Shown here in pieces: positions 24,562 through 34,783 of a stretch of DNA of 64,000 nucleotides. The DNA is taken from the NCBI GenBank assembly GCA_000171875.1, contig ABHI01000004.1, positions 107,501-171,500 of the forward strand. The letters are read 5' to 3'. Made by a program: the position numbers and the translations under genes. The DNA is from Flavobacteriales bacterium ALC-1 (GTDB lineage Bacteria; Bacteroidota; Bacteroidia; Flavobacteriales; Flavobacteriaceae). The number at the start of each line of letters is the position of its first letter. The first letter of the stretch is position 1. The notes under the pieces were generated by a model. It made no database searches and was not told the DNA's origin. It saw only the letters and a program-made list of their open reading frames with translations.

Positions 24562-25122
24562 CTATTTGAGAAGCTCTTCTATCTGTGCTCTTACTTTTTT
24601 ACTATTCCAATCTAAGGCACCTGATTCGTCAACAACTATCTCTCCTTTCTTATTTATAATAAATGTTCTAGGAATGGAGCGTGTCACTAATTGATTTGGT
24701 GTATCATTTAGAGGTATAAATACTTCAAAATCAAATTCCTTTTTTGTTTTGAATTCCTCTATAGTTTTAAAATCATCATTAGTTACAAACAGAAACTGAA
24801 CTTTATCATTATAATCATTATATAATGCTTGAAGGCTTGGCATTTCGGCTATACACGGAGGACACCAAGTTGCCCAAAAATTCACAAATACAACTTTACC
24901 TTTTGTATCGTTAAAAGTAAGTGTAGAATTGTTATCGGATATTAATTTCCAATTAGAATAGTTTACAGAAACCCTTTCCTTTTTCTCAATGATTGATGAT
25001 TTATTTATATAACTTAATCCTTTATGCAACAATACTTGCAACGGTTGCCTGGTCTGTGGAATAATTAATATTCCTATGATTATTAAGAATATAATATTGC
25101 GCTTAGTCAATTTACTTTTCAT
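24562..25122 (-). CDS. TlpA-like thiol-disulfide oxidoreductase
   Basis: A 186-residue thioredoxin-fold protein anchored by an N-terminal membrane helix (about 8-22), with the redox motif WCPPC at 86-90 in VNFWATWCPPCIAEMPSL and the cis-Pro region SIPRTFIINKKGEIV. It should act on the periplasmic side, reducing disulfides for cytochrome c maturation or similar tasks. It is convergent with the crt operon and starts 12 nt after the Crp/Fnr gene ends, so they are probably co-transcribed. Confidence 0.87.
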   Translation of the reverse strand: MKSKLTKRNIIFLIIIGILIIPQTRQPLQVLLHKGLSYINKSSIIEKKERVSVNYSNWKLISDNNSTLTFNDTKGKVVFVNFWATWCPPCIAEMPSLQALYNDYNDKVQFLFVTNDDFKTIEEFKTKKEFDFEVFIPLNDTPNQLVTRSIPRTFIINKKGEIVVDESGALDWNSKKVRAQIEELLK

Positions 25123-25134
25123 TAATTACTAAGA

Positions 25135-25812
25135 TTAAGCTGAAGTTTTATAAATACGGATTTGCTTACGGTTAAAGTCTATTACTTTTTCCTCTTTTAA
25201 CTCGTTCATTAAAATATTTAAAGTTGGTCTAGATACACCAATTAAACAAGCAATATCCTTTTGGGTATATGGGTGATTAACAATATGGTCTCCAGTATGG
25301 TTACAATCATACCCATAATCAGTACAAAGCTCTTCTAAAAATTCCATCAAACGTGTTTTTGAATCCTTAAAAAGCAATAGTTGAAGACGACGCTCTAATT
25401 TTTTAAATTTAAACCCAATAAATTTGTAAATCCTTAGGCTGAATGTTTTATTATCTCTCATAAGCTCATGCATGGTATTTACACCTACAGGACAAATAGA
25501 AGTATTATTATCTAAAGATTGAGCAAACTCGTCACGTTTCTCTTCTCCTAAAATAGCTTTTTCACCAAAAAGCTCGCCTTTTTTTAAGATGGCTTTTACA
25601 ACTTCAGTACCATCTTCGTTATAATATCCAATCTTTACTTTACCTTTTTCAATAAGATACACCTTGTTGGCTGCATCCTCTTCAAAATAAATGTAATCAC
25701 TTTTTTTATAGGCATCAAAATCGTGACAAGCCTTGTATTCCTTAAACTTATGAGGACACAATAAATTAAATAAATTCACGTCCTCGAATATCCAAATGGT
25801 ATTCATGACCAA
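25135..25812 (-). CDS. Crp/Fnr family transcriptional regulator
   Basis: A 225-residue regulator with an N-terminal cyclic-nucleotide-binding-like domain (about 25-130: YIYFEEDAANKVYLIEKGKVKIGY, GELFGEKAILGEE) and a C-terminal winged helix (about 165-215: YTQKDIACLIGVSRPTLNIL). There is no Fnr-type cysteine cluster at the N-terminus, and the cAMP-contact Arg/Thr residues are not obvious, so the signal is unknown. The start could be the first Met or the Met two codons later. It lies just upstream of, and probably with, the TlpA gene. Confidence 0.87.
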   Translation of the reverse strand: MVMNTIWIFEDVNLFNLLCPHKFKEYKACHDFDAYKKSDYIYFEEDAANKVYLIEKGKVKIGYYNEDGTEVVKAILKKGELFGEKAILGEEKRDEFAQSLDNNTSICPVGVNTMHELMRDNKTFSLRIYKFIGFKFKKLERRLQLLLFKDSKTRLMEFLEELCTDYGYDCNHTGDHIVNHPYTQKDIACLIGVSRPTLNILMNELKEEKVIDFNRKQIRIYKTSA

Positions 25813-25873
25813 TAAAAGATTAATTGAGTTACGCTTTTGTCGTAGAAAAAGTGAAGACCTTTCAATATAAAAA

Positions 25874-25905
25874 CAAAAAAACTCCTAACTATGGTAGTTA
25901 GGAGT
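25874..25905 (-). terminator. intrinsic terminator after aconitase
   Basis: A perfect 11-bp stem (ACTCCTAACTA / TAGTTAGGAGT, 25881-25891 and 25895-25905) with a TGG loop is followed on the leftward transcript by seven T. It ends aconitase transcription before the regulator gene. Confidence 0.9.
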
Positions 25906-25930
25906 TGAAGTAAAGTTAAAGTTACTTAAT

Positions 25931-28198
25931 TTAAGCGTTTTCTTTCTTTATTAAATTTAAAGCAGAACCTTCGTTATACCATTCAATTTGAGAATCATTG
26001 TATGTATGATTAACAGTGATAATATCTTTAGTACCATCTACATGTACTACTTCAATATTTAAAGGTTTACCTGGCGCAAACTCATTTAAATCTAAAAAGT
26101 TGAAGGTATCATCTTCTTGTATTAAATCGTAATCTGCTTCGTTTGCAAATGTTAAACCTAACATACCTTGTTTTTTAAGGTTAGTTTCGTGAATACGTGC
26201 AAATGATTTTACAATTACAGCAGCAACACCTAAATGCCTAGGCTCCATTGCTGCGTGCTCTCTAGAAGATCCTTCTCCATAATTATGGTCACCAACAACT
26301 AAGGTTCTTACTCCAGCAGCTTTATAAGCTCTCGCTGTATCTGGCACACCGCCAAACTCACCAGTTAATTGGTTTTTAACAAAGTTGGTTTTCTTACCAA
26401 AAGCATTTACGGCACCAATTAAACAGTTGTTTGAAATATTATCTAAATGCCCTCTAAAACGCAACCAAGGTCCAGCCATAGAAATATGGTCTGTTGTACA
26501 TTTTCCGAAAGCTTTGATTAATAATTTAGCCCCTTTTATTTCGTTACCAATAGGTACAAACGGAGTTAACAATTCTAATCGTTCTGAAGTAGGACTTACA
26601 GTCACCTCTACTCCACTTCCATCTGCAACTGGTGCTAAATAGCCATTATCTTTAACATCAAAACCTTTTGGTGGTAACTCCCAACCTGTTGGTTCATCAA
26701 ACATTACTTCTTCCCCATTTTCGTTAATTAACTTATCCGTCATCGGATTAAAATCTAAACGACCAGCGATAGCTATAGCAGCAGTTATCTCTGGAGATGC
26801 TACAAAGGCATGAGTATTTGGGTTTCCATCAGCACGCTTAGCAAAGTTTCTATTAAAAGAATGTACTATACTATTCTTAGGTGCATTTTTAGGATCGCTA
26901 TATCTTGCCCATTGTCCAATACAAGGACCACAAGCATTAGTAAAGATTTTAGCATCTAAGTTTTCAAAAATATCTAATAAACCATCACGCTCTGCTGTGT
27001 AGCGTACTTGCTCAGATCCAGGATTAATACCTAATTCAGCTTTCATTTTAATGCCCTTATCAATTGCCTGCTGTGCTATAGATGATGCTCTCGATAAATC
27101 TTCATAAGATGAATTGGTACAAGAACCAATTAATCCCCATTCTACATTTATAGGCCAATCATTTTTAGTCGCTATATCTAACATATCACTACCAACAGAT
27201 GTCGATAAATCTGGCGTAAAAGGACCATTTAATAAAGGACCTAACTCTGATAAATCAATATCTATAACTTGGTCAAAATATTGTTCTGGATTTTCATAAC
27301 ATTCTGCATCAGCCGTTAAGTATGGTCTAATTTTATTTGCTTCATCAGCAATATCTGCTCTATCTGTAGCACGTAAGTAACGCTCCATAGAGTCATCGTA
27401 ACCAAAAGTTGAAGTTGTTGCTCCAATTTCTGCCCCCATATTACAGATAGTTCCTTTACCTGTACAAGACATTGACGTAGCTCCTGGCCCAAAATATTCT
27501 ACAATAGCACCTGTTCCACCTTTTGCTGAAACTATTCCTGCTACTTTTAAAATCACATCTTTTGGTGCTGTCCAACCCGATAATTTACCTGTTAATCTTA
27601 CACCTATTAGTTTAGGAAACTTCAATTCCCAAGCCATTCCTGCCATAACATCTACAGCATCTGCTCCACCAACTCCAATAGCTACCATTCCCAGTCCACC
27701 AGCATTAACTGTATGTGAATCTGTACCAATCATCATCCCTCCAGGAAACGCATAATTTTCTAATACCACTTGGTGAATAATACCAGCTCCAGGTTTCCAG
27801 AAACCGATACCATATTTATTAGAAACCGATTCTAAGAAGTTGAACACTTCACTACTTGTATTATTTGCATTTTTTAAATCCGTAGCCGCTCCATCTTTTG
27901 CTTGGATTAAGTGATCACAATGTACAGTTGTTGGCACCGCAACTTTAGGTTTTCCGGCTTGCATAAACTGCAATAATGCCATTTGCGCAGTGGCATCTTG
28001 ACATGCAACGCGATCTGGTGCAAAATCTACATAATCCTTACCACGTGTAAATGGTTTTGTAGGTTTTCCGTCCCATAAATGAGAGTATAATATTTTTTCT
28101 GAAAGTGTTAATGGTTTACCAACTATTTCTCTAGCAGCATCTACGCGCTCCGTCATGTTAGCATAAACCTTTTTAATCATATCAATGTCAAAAGCCAT
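25931..28198 (-). CDS. acn: aconitate hydratase (mitochondrial-type)
   Basis: Isomerises citrate to isocitrate in the TCA cycle with a 4Fe-4S cluster. The 755 residues match the mitochondrial-type aconitase rather than AcnB. Cluster cysteines are in [10 protein letters not shown] and in [11 protein letters not shown]. Other hallmarks are [21 protein letters not shown] and, in the swivelling domain, [15 protein letters not shown]. It is transcribed alone from its own promoter (28242-28270) and ends at a strong terminator. Confidence 0.96.
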   Translation of the reverse strand: MAFDIDMIKKVYANMTERVDAAREIVGKPLTLSEKILYSHLWDGKPTKPFTRGKDYVDFAPDRVACQDATAQMALLQFMQAGKPKVAVPTTVHCDHLIQAKDGAATDLKNANNTSSEVFNFLESVSNKYGIGFWKPGAGIIHQVVLENYAFPGGMMIGTDSHTVNAGGLGMVAIGVGGADAVDVMAGMAWELKFPKLIGVRLTGKLSGWTAPKDVILKVAGIVSAKGGTGAIVEYFGPGATSMSCTGKGTICNMGAEIGATTSTFGYDDSMERYLRATDRADIADEANKIRPYLTADAECYENPEQYFDQVIDIDLSELGPLLNGPFTPDLSTSVGSDMLDIATKNDWPINVEWGLIGSCTNSSYEDLSRASSIAQQAIDKGIKMKAELGINPGSEQVRYTAERDGLLDIFENLDAKIFTNACGPCIGQWARYSDPKNAPKNSIVHSFNRNFAKRADGNPNTHAFVASPEITAAIAIAGRLDFNPMTDKLINENGEEVMFDEPTGWELPPKGFDVKDNGYLAPVADGSGVEVTVSPTSERLELLTPFVPIGNEIKGAKLLIKAFGKCTTDHISMAGPWLRFRGHLDNISNNCLIGAVNAFGKKTNFVKNQLTGEFGGVPDTARAYKAAGVRTLVVGDHNYGEGSSREHAAMEPRHLGVAAVIVKSFARIHETNLKKQGMLGLTFANEADYDLIQEDDTFNFLDLNEFAPGKPLNIEVVHVDGTKDIITVNHTYNDSQIEWYNEGSALNLIKKENA

Positions 28199-28530
28199 AT
28201 AGTATATTTATAGGTTGATAATTATTATTTTTTAAGAAATACAAAAGTACAAAATTCAAAGGATTTTCAAAAATATGTAACGAAATTGGATTTTCTTTGA
28301 AAATAAATCATAATTAGATCGATTTTTCGTCAATATTTTAAATAATTAACAAAAAATAAAGGCGCAAAATAATAATTTAACAAATTAGCTTATTTAGAAT
28401 AATTATGAATTGAATTATTAGACTAATTAATCTTGATTAAAGTTAGATTAGATATTGAAAATTACATCAACAATTCTGACAATGTAAATTAAGAGTTCTA
28501 ATCAAAAAAGTTAATTAGCCTCTATTAGAT
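28199..28530. other. intergenic region upstream of aconitase
   Basis: A 332-base AT-rich stretch between the end of moxR and the start of aconitase, both leftward. The only element I can support is the aconitase promoter at 28242-28270. From 28300 to 28530 I see no gene, repeat or convincing terminator. Confidence 0.6.
28242..28270 (-). promoter_or_regulatory. aconitase promoter
   Basis: On the minus strand TTG (28270-28268), 18 nt, then TACTTTTG (28249-28242). The predicted start near 28236 leaves a leader of about 38 nt. Confidence 0.7.
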
Positions 28531-29484
28531 TTAGAATAAACTCTCAATAATCTTTTCGTCAGTTATGCCTTCAGCTTCAGCTTTATAGTTTTTAATAATT
28601 CTATGTCTTAGAATACCTGTTGCAACAGCTTGAATATTTTCAATATCTGGTGAGAATTTACCATTAGTAGCCGCATGTGTTTTTGCCGCTAAAATTAAAT
28701 TTTGCGACGCTCTTGGACCCGCCCCCCAATCTACAAACTCTTTAACAATGTCTGCTGCTGTGTCAGCTTTTGGCCTTGTCTTACCAACTAATGAAACCGC
28801 ATATTCCACAACATTATCAGCCACGGGAATACGACGAATTACATTTTGAAAATCTATAATTTCTTGAGCAGTAAATAATGCATTAACTGATAGTTGAACA
28901 TCTGTCGTCGTTGCCTTTACAACATCAACTTCTTCTTGAAACGATGGATACTCTAAATTAATAGCAAACATAAAACGGTCTAACTGAGCTTCTGGCAAAG
29001 GATAGGTTCCTTCTTGTTCAATCGGATTTTGTGTAGCCAAAACAAAATATGGCAAACTTAACTTGTATTGATGACCAGCAACCGTAACAGCCCGCTCTTG
29101 CATGGCCTCTAGCAATGCGGCCTGCGTTTTTGGTGGAGTTCTGTTAATCTCATCAGCCAGAATAATATTAGCAAATATTGGACCTTTAATAAACTTAAAC
29201 TGACGATTCTCATCTAAAATTTCGCTACCTAAAATATCACTCGGCATTAAATCTGGCGTAAACTGAATACGCTTAAAATCTAATCCCAAAGCTTGAGCAA
29301 TAGTATTCACCATTAAGGTTTTTGCTAAACCTGGTACACCAATTAAAAGAGCATGTCCTCCTGAAAAAATTGATATTAAAATCTGATCAACAACATCTTC
29401 TTGTCCAATAATAACTTTAGCAACTTCTTGTTTAAGTACTTTGTATTTTTTTACAAAGTTTTCGATTATAGCGACATCAGACAT
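28531..29484 (-). CDS. MoxR-family AAA+ ATPase
   Basis: A 317-residue AAA+ chaperone. Walker A is GVPGLAKT, Walker B ILADEINRTPPKTQAALLEAM, sensor 1 lies in FVLATQNPIEQEGTYPLPEAQLDRF, and a C-terminal lid domain follows. MoxR proteins help mature partner proteins, often with DUF58 and VWA-domain proteins; none is in the window, and in flavobacteria those usually lie elsewhere. It ends a leftward cluster of three PpiC-type folding factors and starts 3 nt after the last of them, so it is part of that operon. Confidence 0.93.
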   Translation of the reverse strand: MSDVAIIENFVKKYKVLKQEVAKVIIGQEDVVDQILISIFSGGHALLIGVPGLAKTLMVNTIAQALGLDFKRIQFTPDLMPSDILGSEILDENRQFKFIKGPIFANIILADEINRTPPKTQAALLEAMQERAVTVAGHQYKLSLPYFVLATQNPIEQEGTYPLPEAQLDRFMFAINLEYPSFQEEVDVVKATTTDVQLSVNALFTAQEIIDFQNVIRRIPVADNVVEYAVSLVGKTRPKADTAADIVKEFVDWGAGPRASQNLILAAKTHAATNGKFSPDIENIQAVATGILRHRIIKNYKAEAEGITDEKIIESLF

Positions 29485-29487
29485 ATT

Positions 29488-30912
29488 CTATTGATTTTTT
29501 AACCAGTTATTTTGAAAATCACAGTCTTTATATTCGCCATTTATTTTTATATAAGTCTCTGAAATGGTTTTCTTTTGCCATTTTGCAATAGCCTCTACCT
29601 GCTTATCTTGAAGCGCTAATTCCTTAATTTTTAAATAATCTCTAGCAAAATCTGCCTTGTGATCGTCTATTCTATCTGTAACGGTTAAAATTTTGAATTT
29701 CAACCTATTAACCTGATCTTCATCTTGAAGTACTTCACTAATTTCACTATCTTTTAAATCTTGGATTTGAGTGTATAACTCAGTATCCATTTTTGTCAAT
29801 TCAAAATTAAAGTCTTGAGTTGTTGGGTTGGTCATCTGTCCGCCTTCATATTTTGTCTTGTCTTCATCACTAAACTCTCTCGCAGCTTGAGCAAAAGTTA
29901 ATGTACCATCAATGATTTTTGCTCTTACTTCATCAATTTCATCTTTTGCTTTTTGTATAGCATCTTGAGTTAGTTCTGGTCGTAACAAAATATGTCTAAC
30001 GTCATATTGTTGTCCTCTGATTTTTTCTAGTAAAATAATATGATAACCATATTCAGTTTCAAAGGGTTCAGAAATTTCCCCTTCTTGCAAAGAGAAAGCG
30101 ACTTCTCTAAACTCTTTAACCATTCTTGGTTGCTTTCTATTTAATTTATATAATCCTCCATTGGGTTTAGAAGGTTTATCATCAGTATAAAACAATACTT
30201 TAGTTGTAAAGCTTGCACCGTTTTCTTCTACATCCCTTTTAAAACCCTTTAGTTTATCTATAACAGCTTGTTTAGCTGCTTGCGTAACTTCAGGAATTAC
30301 AACTATTTCTGCTAGTTTAAGCTCTGTACCAAATATTGGTTTTTCATCTTCTGGGATACTGTTAAAAAATTGTCTCACCTCTTCTGGAGTCACTTCAATC
30401 TCTCCAGTAACTTTTTTCTGCATTTCCAAAGCGAGATATTCATTTTTAGTGATTTCAAACATTTCATCCCTTAAAGCTTCTTCAGAATCTTTGTTATATA
30501 TGTTAAGTAAATATTGCATATCACGTTTTGTCTGCGCTAATAAATACTGTAACCTCTGTTCTACTTGCGACTGTATGTAAAGCTCATTAACTAAAACACT
30601 ATCTTGTATCGCTTGGTGCGCATACAATTTGCCTTCTAGTAAACTTCCAAAAAGTTCGCAACGTGTTACGCCTTCTAAATTTGCTCCTTGAGCTTCTAGT
30701 TGAGCAATTTCTCTATCTAAATCTGATTCTAGTAGAATAAAATCACCAACTACTGCAGCTACACCATCTGCTTTAATACGCGATTTTTTTACAACACTAT
30801 CTTTTGGTTTTACAACTTTTGGTTTTTCATCATCAATGATTTCTTGAGCATTGACAAAGTTGAAGGATATAAAGCAAACTAATAGTGCTTTAATTATAAA
30901 TTTGGAATTCAT
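29488..30912 (-). CDS. SurA-like periplasmic peptidylprolyl isomerase
   Basis: A 474-residue exported chaperone. The signal peptide is MNSKFIIKALLVCFISFNFV, and the mature part begins AQEII. A SurA N-terminal domain (IKADGVAAVVGDFILLESDL) is followed by two parvulin domains (around 190-290 with LKLAEIVVIPE and EYGYHIILLEKIRGQ; around 300-400 with DVRHILLRPEL and AREFSDEDKTKYEGGQM). It should escort outer-membrane proteins. ATG 30912 is chosen over an in-frame ATG at 30942, which would add ten residues before the signal peptide. It overlaps the upstream lipoprotein gene by 23 nt. Confidence 0.9.
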   Translation of the reverse strand: MNSKFIIKALLVCFISFNFVNAQEIIDDEKPKVVKPKDSVVKKSRIKADGVAAVVGDFILLESDLDREIAQLEAQGANLEGVTRCELFGSLLEGKLYAHQAIQDSVLVNELYIQSQVEQRLQYLLAQTKRDMQYLLNIYNKDSEEALRDEMFEITKNEYLALEMQKKVTGEIEVTPEEVRQFFNSIPEDEKPIFGTELKLAEIVVIPEVTQAAKQAVIDKLKGFKRDVEENGASFTTKVLFYTDDKPSKPNGGLYKLNRKQPRMVKEFREVAFSLQEGEISEPFETEYGYHIILLEKIRGQQYDVRHILLRPELTQDAIQKAKDEIDEVRAKIIDGTLTFAQAAREFSDEDKTKYEGGQMTNPTTQDFNFELTKMDTELYTQIQDLKDSEISEVLQDEDQVNRLKFKILTVTDRIDDHKADFARDYLKIKELALQDKQVEAIAKWQKKTISETYIKINGEYKDCDFQNNWLKNQ

Positions 30913-31741
30913 TGTTTTTAATGGCATCTTTTGTAATATCATTTTCGAGTTGCTTGATGAGCTCTAATTTTCTCTTGTTTATAACAATTTGTTTTATTGA
31001 AGTATTGACGTAATCCAAAGGCGCATAATCGTTTTGAAGACGTACATCATTTACTTGCATCAAATATAGGTTTAATGAGTCTTTGAGTTGTACATAATTA
31101 GATTTTTTTAACAGTTGATTTTTATTTTCAAGTGTTACTACAGGTACTTTTTCTACAACTTGGCTATATTTTATCCAAATAGAATCATTTAAAGAATAAG
31201 ATCTAAACTGAACAGAAATAGAATCTAAGTAATTTTTGTCTCTAGTATTAAAACGTTTAAACCTGTTCTTAATACTATCAATATCTATAGGATTTAATGG
31301 TAAACTGATATATCTAAACTGCAACAAATCATCATTTAGTTTAAAGGATTCTTTATTGGCTTCGTAAAATACTTTAGCTTCATCAGACTTTACAACTGTG
31401 TCAATATTTTTCTTAACTAACCCTTCTAAATAGGCTTTAGTATACAGGTCATTTTTATACTGCTCTACAAGTTTAGAAAAGTCGTTTTGTTTTTCTTCAG
31501 AAAGATTTACTAATGCACCATCCATTAACAATAATTGCCTTGCCCAACGGTTTACATAAGCATTTACCAATAGTGTGCTATCTTGTTTAGAAGCTCCTTC
31601 TGGCACCAAATCCTCAACATCTTCTTTATATAGATAAGCATCATTAACCCTAGCTATTGGTGTACGATCATCTGTTGATTTAAAAAAATCACAGCTAGTC
31701 GCCAGCAAGCAAATTAAGATTATGAATAATGTCTGTTTCAA
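30890..31741 (-). CDS. SurA-like lipoprotein without a recognisable parvulin domain
   Basis: A 283-residue lipoprotein (signal MKQTLFIILICLLATSC, lipidated Cys17). The part after it, TPIARVNDAYLYKEDVEDLVPEG, resembles the N-terminal chaperone domain of SurA, followed by a helical stretch. I do not see a PpiC/parvulin domain, so it probably acts as a holdase paired with the isomerases on both sides. No acidic surface-export patch follows the Cys (DFFKS), so an inner-face or periplasmic location is likely. The stop overlaps the start of the next SurA gene. Confidence 0.75.
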   Translation of the reverse strand: MKQTLFIILICLLATSCDFFKSTDDRTPIARVNDAYLYKEDVEDLVPEGASKQDSTLLVNAYVNRWARQLLLMDGALVNLSEEKQNDFSKLVEQYKNDLYTKAYLEGLVKKNIDTVVKSDEAKVFYEANKESFKLNDDLLQFRYISLPLNPIDIDSIKNRFKRFNTRDKNYLDSISVQFRSYSLNDSIWIKYSQVVEKVPVVTLENKNQLLKKSNYVQLKDSLNLYLMQVNDVRLQNDYAPLDYVNTSIKQIVINKRKLELIKQLENDITKDAIKNNEFQIYN

Positions 31742-31746
31742 AAAAA

Positions 31747-33690
31747 TTAGTTTTTGATTTTAGCTTTGACGGCTTTTAATGCTTTTTTATTGATCTCTAC
31801 TTTAAAACGTTTGTATAAATCCTTAATCCAACTAGCTTCAATTTCTGATTGGTAATCATTTATAACATTGCCTTTAGCTTCTTCTAATGTTTTATTTCCA
31901 GCAGGTAATAAAGCCTTAACATCTATAACATGAAACGCTTCATTGTGCTTGTATATTTTTGAAAGTCCTTTTTTAGCTTTAAATTCTGTAGGCAATTTAT
32001 CATCATCAATAGCGTAAGTGCTTTTTGTGAAAATAACGTTTTGCTTAGCATCAGTATTTAATGCTTTATTAATAGCTTCTTCAGATTTACCTTTCTTCAT
32101 CATTTTTAAAACAGACTTCATATGAGATTCATCAGCAGATGATGCCATAACAACCTCTACTCTATCCTTCCATTGGTATTTTGATTTGTTTTTACTATAA
32201 TAGGCTTCAATACCAACTGAATCTTTAGAGGCTTTATTCCAGATTTCTTTTTCCATTAAATCAAATAATAAAAGTCCATCTCTATACTCTTTAAGAATAT
32301 TAGCAAAGTCTTTGTTTTCTAATTCTAAATTATCTTCTCTAAATTGAAAAATTGATTTTTCGAAAAACGAATTATATTCTTTATTTATAACTGCAGAAAA
32401 TTCCGCTGGTTTACCTCCATAAATACGTTGTGCAGACATTAGATGACGACCAAACTCATTATAAGTAAATGCTCTATCATTAATGGAAAAAATGGTTTTA
32501 TCTTTTTGGAAATCTTCTGGCAATCTCCAAGAACGTGCAAAAAAATCTTTGGTGATTATACTTTTAAAATAAGCTTTAGCATCAGCATCATAAGACATAT
32601 TATAACGCTTTTTAAGCTCGCTAACCATTGCTGCATTAATAAGCTTAGATCTAGAATCTCTTTTTACTTTAACCTCTAACGATGGTTTTAAATCTTTAAA
32701 ATCTTGTATTGGTTTTAGTTTTATTCGCTTTACAATATGCCAACCATAGGCAGTTTTAAAAGGCTTACTAACATCACCATCGGCTTTAAGACCAAAAGCT
32801 TGACTTTCAAATTCTTCTGAACTTAATTGACCGCTTTTAAAAGGTGATAATTTACCTCCTTTGTTAGAAGAACTTTTATCATCCGAAAATTGTTTAGCTA
32901 AGGCATCAAAGTTTTCTCCTTGATTTAATTTTTTATAAATATCATTGATACGCTGCTCTGGATCTAAAAGCGAATCTTTTTGTTTTAGAGCCACCATAAT
33001 ATGAGCGGCCGTAACTGTGCCTCTAGATTGTCTTTTCTCTTTTACCCATACTACATGATAACCAAACTGGGTTCTAAAGGGCATAGATATTTCATCTACA
33101 GGAGTATTGTATGCTGCGGTTTCAAAATCGTACACCATTTTAAAAGCTGAGAAATAACCTAAGTCTTCTAGGAAAATCGTCTTTCCGTTATGCACCTCTG
33201 TTTTAACTTTATCAAAACCTTCGCTTATAGCACGTTCTCTCAAAGCTAAAACTTCATTATAAGCTTTTAATGTGTCTGTCTCTGTTTCTGCTAAACGAAC
33301 TAATATATGAGACGCATTGATATCTTGATTACTACGATCATAAGCTTCTTTAACCAAGACGTCAGTCACTTTGTTTTCGGATAAATAATTTTTAGTCAAT
33401 TGCTTTTTATAACGTAAAAACTCACGTTGATATTTATCGTCTTCATGCAACTTTAATCGTTTTGCTTCTTTGAGTTTTAACTGATACTCTGTAAACAATT
33501 TTAAGTAGCCATCAATATCTTTCTGACTTTCGTCTTTTACTAATTCTAGGTTTTTATTGTAAACTCTTAAAAATTCTGAAGTCATTATAGATTCTCCATC
33601 AACTTTAATAAGCTCGCTATCTTTGTCTTGAGAAAAAGAAAAATTAAGCGCAAGTAGCACTACTATCAAACATTTCAATTTAATACTCAT
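31747..33690 (-). CDS. periplasmic PpiC-type peptidylprolyl isomerase
   Basis: A 647-residue exported protein (signal ending LNFSFSQ) with two adjacent parvulin domains. The first spans about 122-225 (NASHILVRLAETE, FRTQFGYHVVWVKEKRQ). The second spans about 228-330 (TAAHIMVALKQKD, AKQFSDDKSSSNKGGKLSPF, FKTAYGWHIVKRIK). A long C-terminal region without a recognised domain follows. It is the first gene of the leftward folding-factor operon (PpiC, lipoprotein, SurA, MoxR), 5 nt ahead of the lipoprotein gene. Confidence 0.9.
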   Translation of the reverse strand: MSIKLKCLIVVLLALNFSFSQDKDSELIKVDGESIMTSEFLRVYNKNLELVKDESQKDIDGYLKLFTEYQLKLKEAKRLKLHEDDKYQREFLRYKKQLTKNYLSENKVTDVLVKEAYDRSNQDINASHILVRLAETETDTLKAYNEVLALRERAISEGFDKVKTEVHNGKTIFLEDLGYFSAFKMVYDFETAAYNTPVDEISMPFRTQFGYHVVWVKEKRQSRGTVTAAHIMVALKQKDSLLDPEQRINDIYKKLNQGENFDALAKQFSDDKSSSNKGGKLSPFKSGQLSSEEFESQAFGLKADGDVSKPFKTAYGWHIVKRIKLKPIQDFKDLKPSLEVKVKRDSRSKLINAAMVSELKKRYNMSYDADAKAYFKSIITKDFFARSWRLPEDFQKDKTIFSINDRAFTYNEFGRHLMSAQRIYGGKPAEFSAVINKEYNSFFEKSIFQFREDNLELENKDFANILKEYRDGLLLFDLMEKEIWNKASKDSVGIEAYYSKNKSKYQWKDRVEVVMASSADESHMKSVLKMMKKGKSEEAINKALNTDAKQNVIFTKSTYAIDDDKLPTEFKAKKGLSKIYKHNEAFHVIDVKALLPAGNKTLEEAKGNVINDYQSEIEASWIKDLYKRFKVEINKKALKAVKAKIKN

Positions 33691-33937
33691 AATCTATCTT
33701 CTTTAATATTGCAATTATCATTTTTTTGAGGCTGAGCAAAAATAACATAAATAGCTTATTTAACAAGCTGAATATGCTTCATTATTTTAGCACTACATAC
33801 ATTATATGTAGTAAAAATCATACCAAAATAAAGACTCTTAATTTCTAACATTTATTTAAACAAATAAAAACGCATTAACGTCGATAAGATTGAACTATTG
33901 TAGGTACTTTTTATACTTTTATTAAAATTCATCCAAA

Positions 33938-34393
33938 ATGAAATACACAACAGAAATTATTATAGAAAAGCCCCTAGAATTTGTTATCCAAAAATTAGAC
34001 TCTACTGATAATATGAAACATTGGCAAGAAGGCTTAAAAAATGCCGAGCATATTTCTGGTATTCCTGGGGAGCTTGGTGCAAAAATGAAGTTATATTACG
34101 ACTTTGGAAAACGAAAAATGGAGATTATAGAAACTATTACTAAACAAGATTTCCCTAATGAGTTTCATGCCACCTATACAACTAAGGGCGTTCGCAACAT
34201 ACAAGAAAGTCATTTTAAAAGTACTACTGATGGCTACACAAAGTGGATTGCAAAAAACGAGTTTCAACCTACAAATTTTTTGATGAGTGCCATGCTTTTT
34301 TTAATGCCAAATGCATTTAAAAAACAAACAAAAACGTATATGACCAATTTTAAAAATTTTGTTGAAAAAGGAACTTCAGTAGCCAATGCGTAA
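33938..34393 (+). CDS. SRPBCC-family protein
   Basis: A 151-residue START-like (helix-grip) fold protein: MKYTTEIIIEKPLEFVIQKL at the start, a central GAKMKLYYDFGKRKMEIIETI, and a C-terminal helix (TYMTNFKNFVEKG). Such proteins bind hydrophobic ligands; the ligand is unknown. No signal peptide. The next gene starts inside its last codons. Confidence 0.78.
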   Translation: MKYTTEIIIEKPLEFVIQKLDSTDNMKHWQEGLKNAEHISGIPGELGAKMKLYYDFGKRKMEIIETITKQDFPNEFHATYTTKGVRNIQESHFKSTTDGYTKWIAKNEFQPTNFLMSAMLFLMPNAFKKQTKTYMTNFKNFVEKGTSVANA

Positions 34394-34625
34394 ATTAAAA
34401 CTAATCTGGGATTTTAGAGGACCAGCAGGCCAGAAAACAGCAGAACATCATTTAATTCATCTTAAAGAGTATATACACTTAAACGCATTAGATATTACAA
34501 TTACTGGTATTGAAACTTTAAGCGATATGCATAGTTTAGCCTATTTAGTAGTTGAAGAATCTGAAATGAAACCCATACGAGATGCTTTAAAACCTCATCG
34601 GGGACAGTTATATTTAAATTCTTAA
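34386..34625 (+). CDS. small hypothetical protein
   Basis: A 79-residue protein without signal peptide or membrane segment and with no family I recognise. It has several histidines (AEHHLIHLKEYIHL), an acidic-hydrophobic centre and a GQLYLNS tail; the size and mix of helix and strand suggest a small ferredoxin-like alpha/beta fold. The ATG overlaps the end of the SRPBCC gene by 8 nt, so the two are translationally coupled and may work together. Confidence 0.65.
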   Translation: MRKLKLIWDFRGPAGQKTAEHHLIHLKEYIHLNALDITITGIETLSDMHSLAYLVVEESEMKPIRDALKPHRGQLYLNS

Positions 34626-34783
34626 TTAATTATATTTTTAGTCACCCTATTACTCAAGTTGATGAGGGTTTTTACTGGGTTGAGTATAGATTTTTGAGGT
34701 TACATATAAAATATTAACATTAAGTTTTATGAAAATTTTCTCCTATTTTTAGCCCCTATTTTATCTAAACCAAATTTAGCTCT

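Noticed and set aside
24547-24563. Terminator between the lycopene cyclase and TlpA genes
   Set aside because: Only a 6-bp A/T-rich stem (AGATAA/TTATCT) without a T tract; too weak to call.
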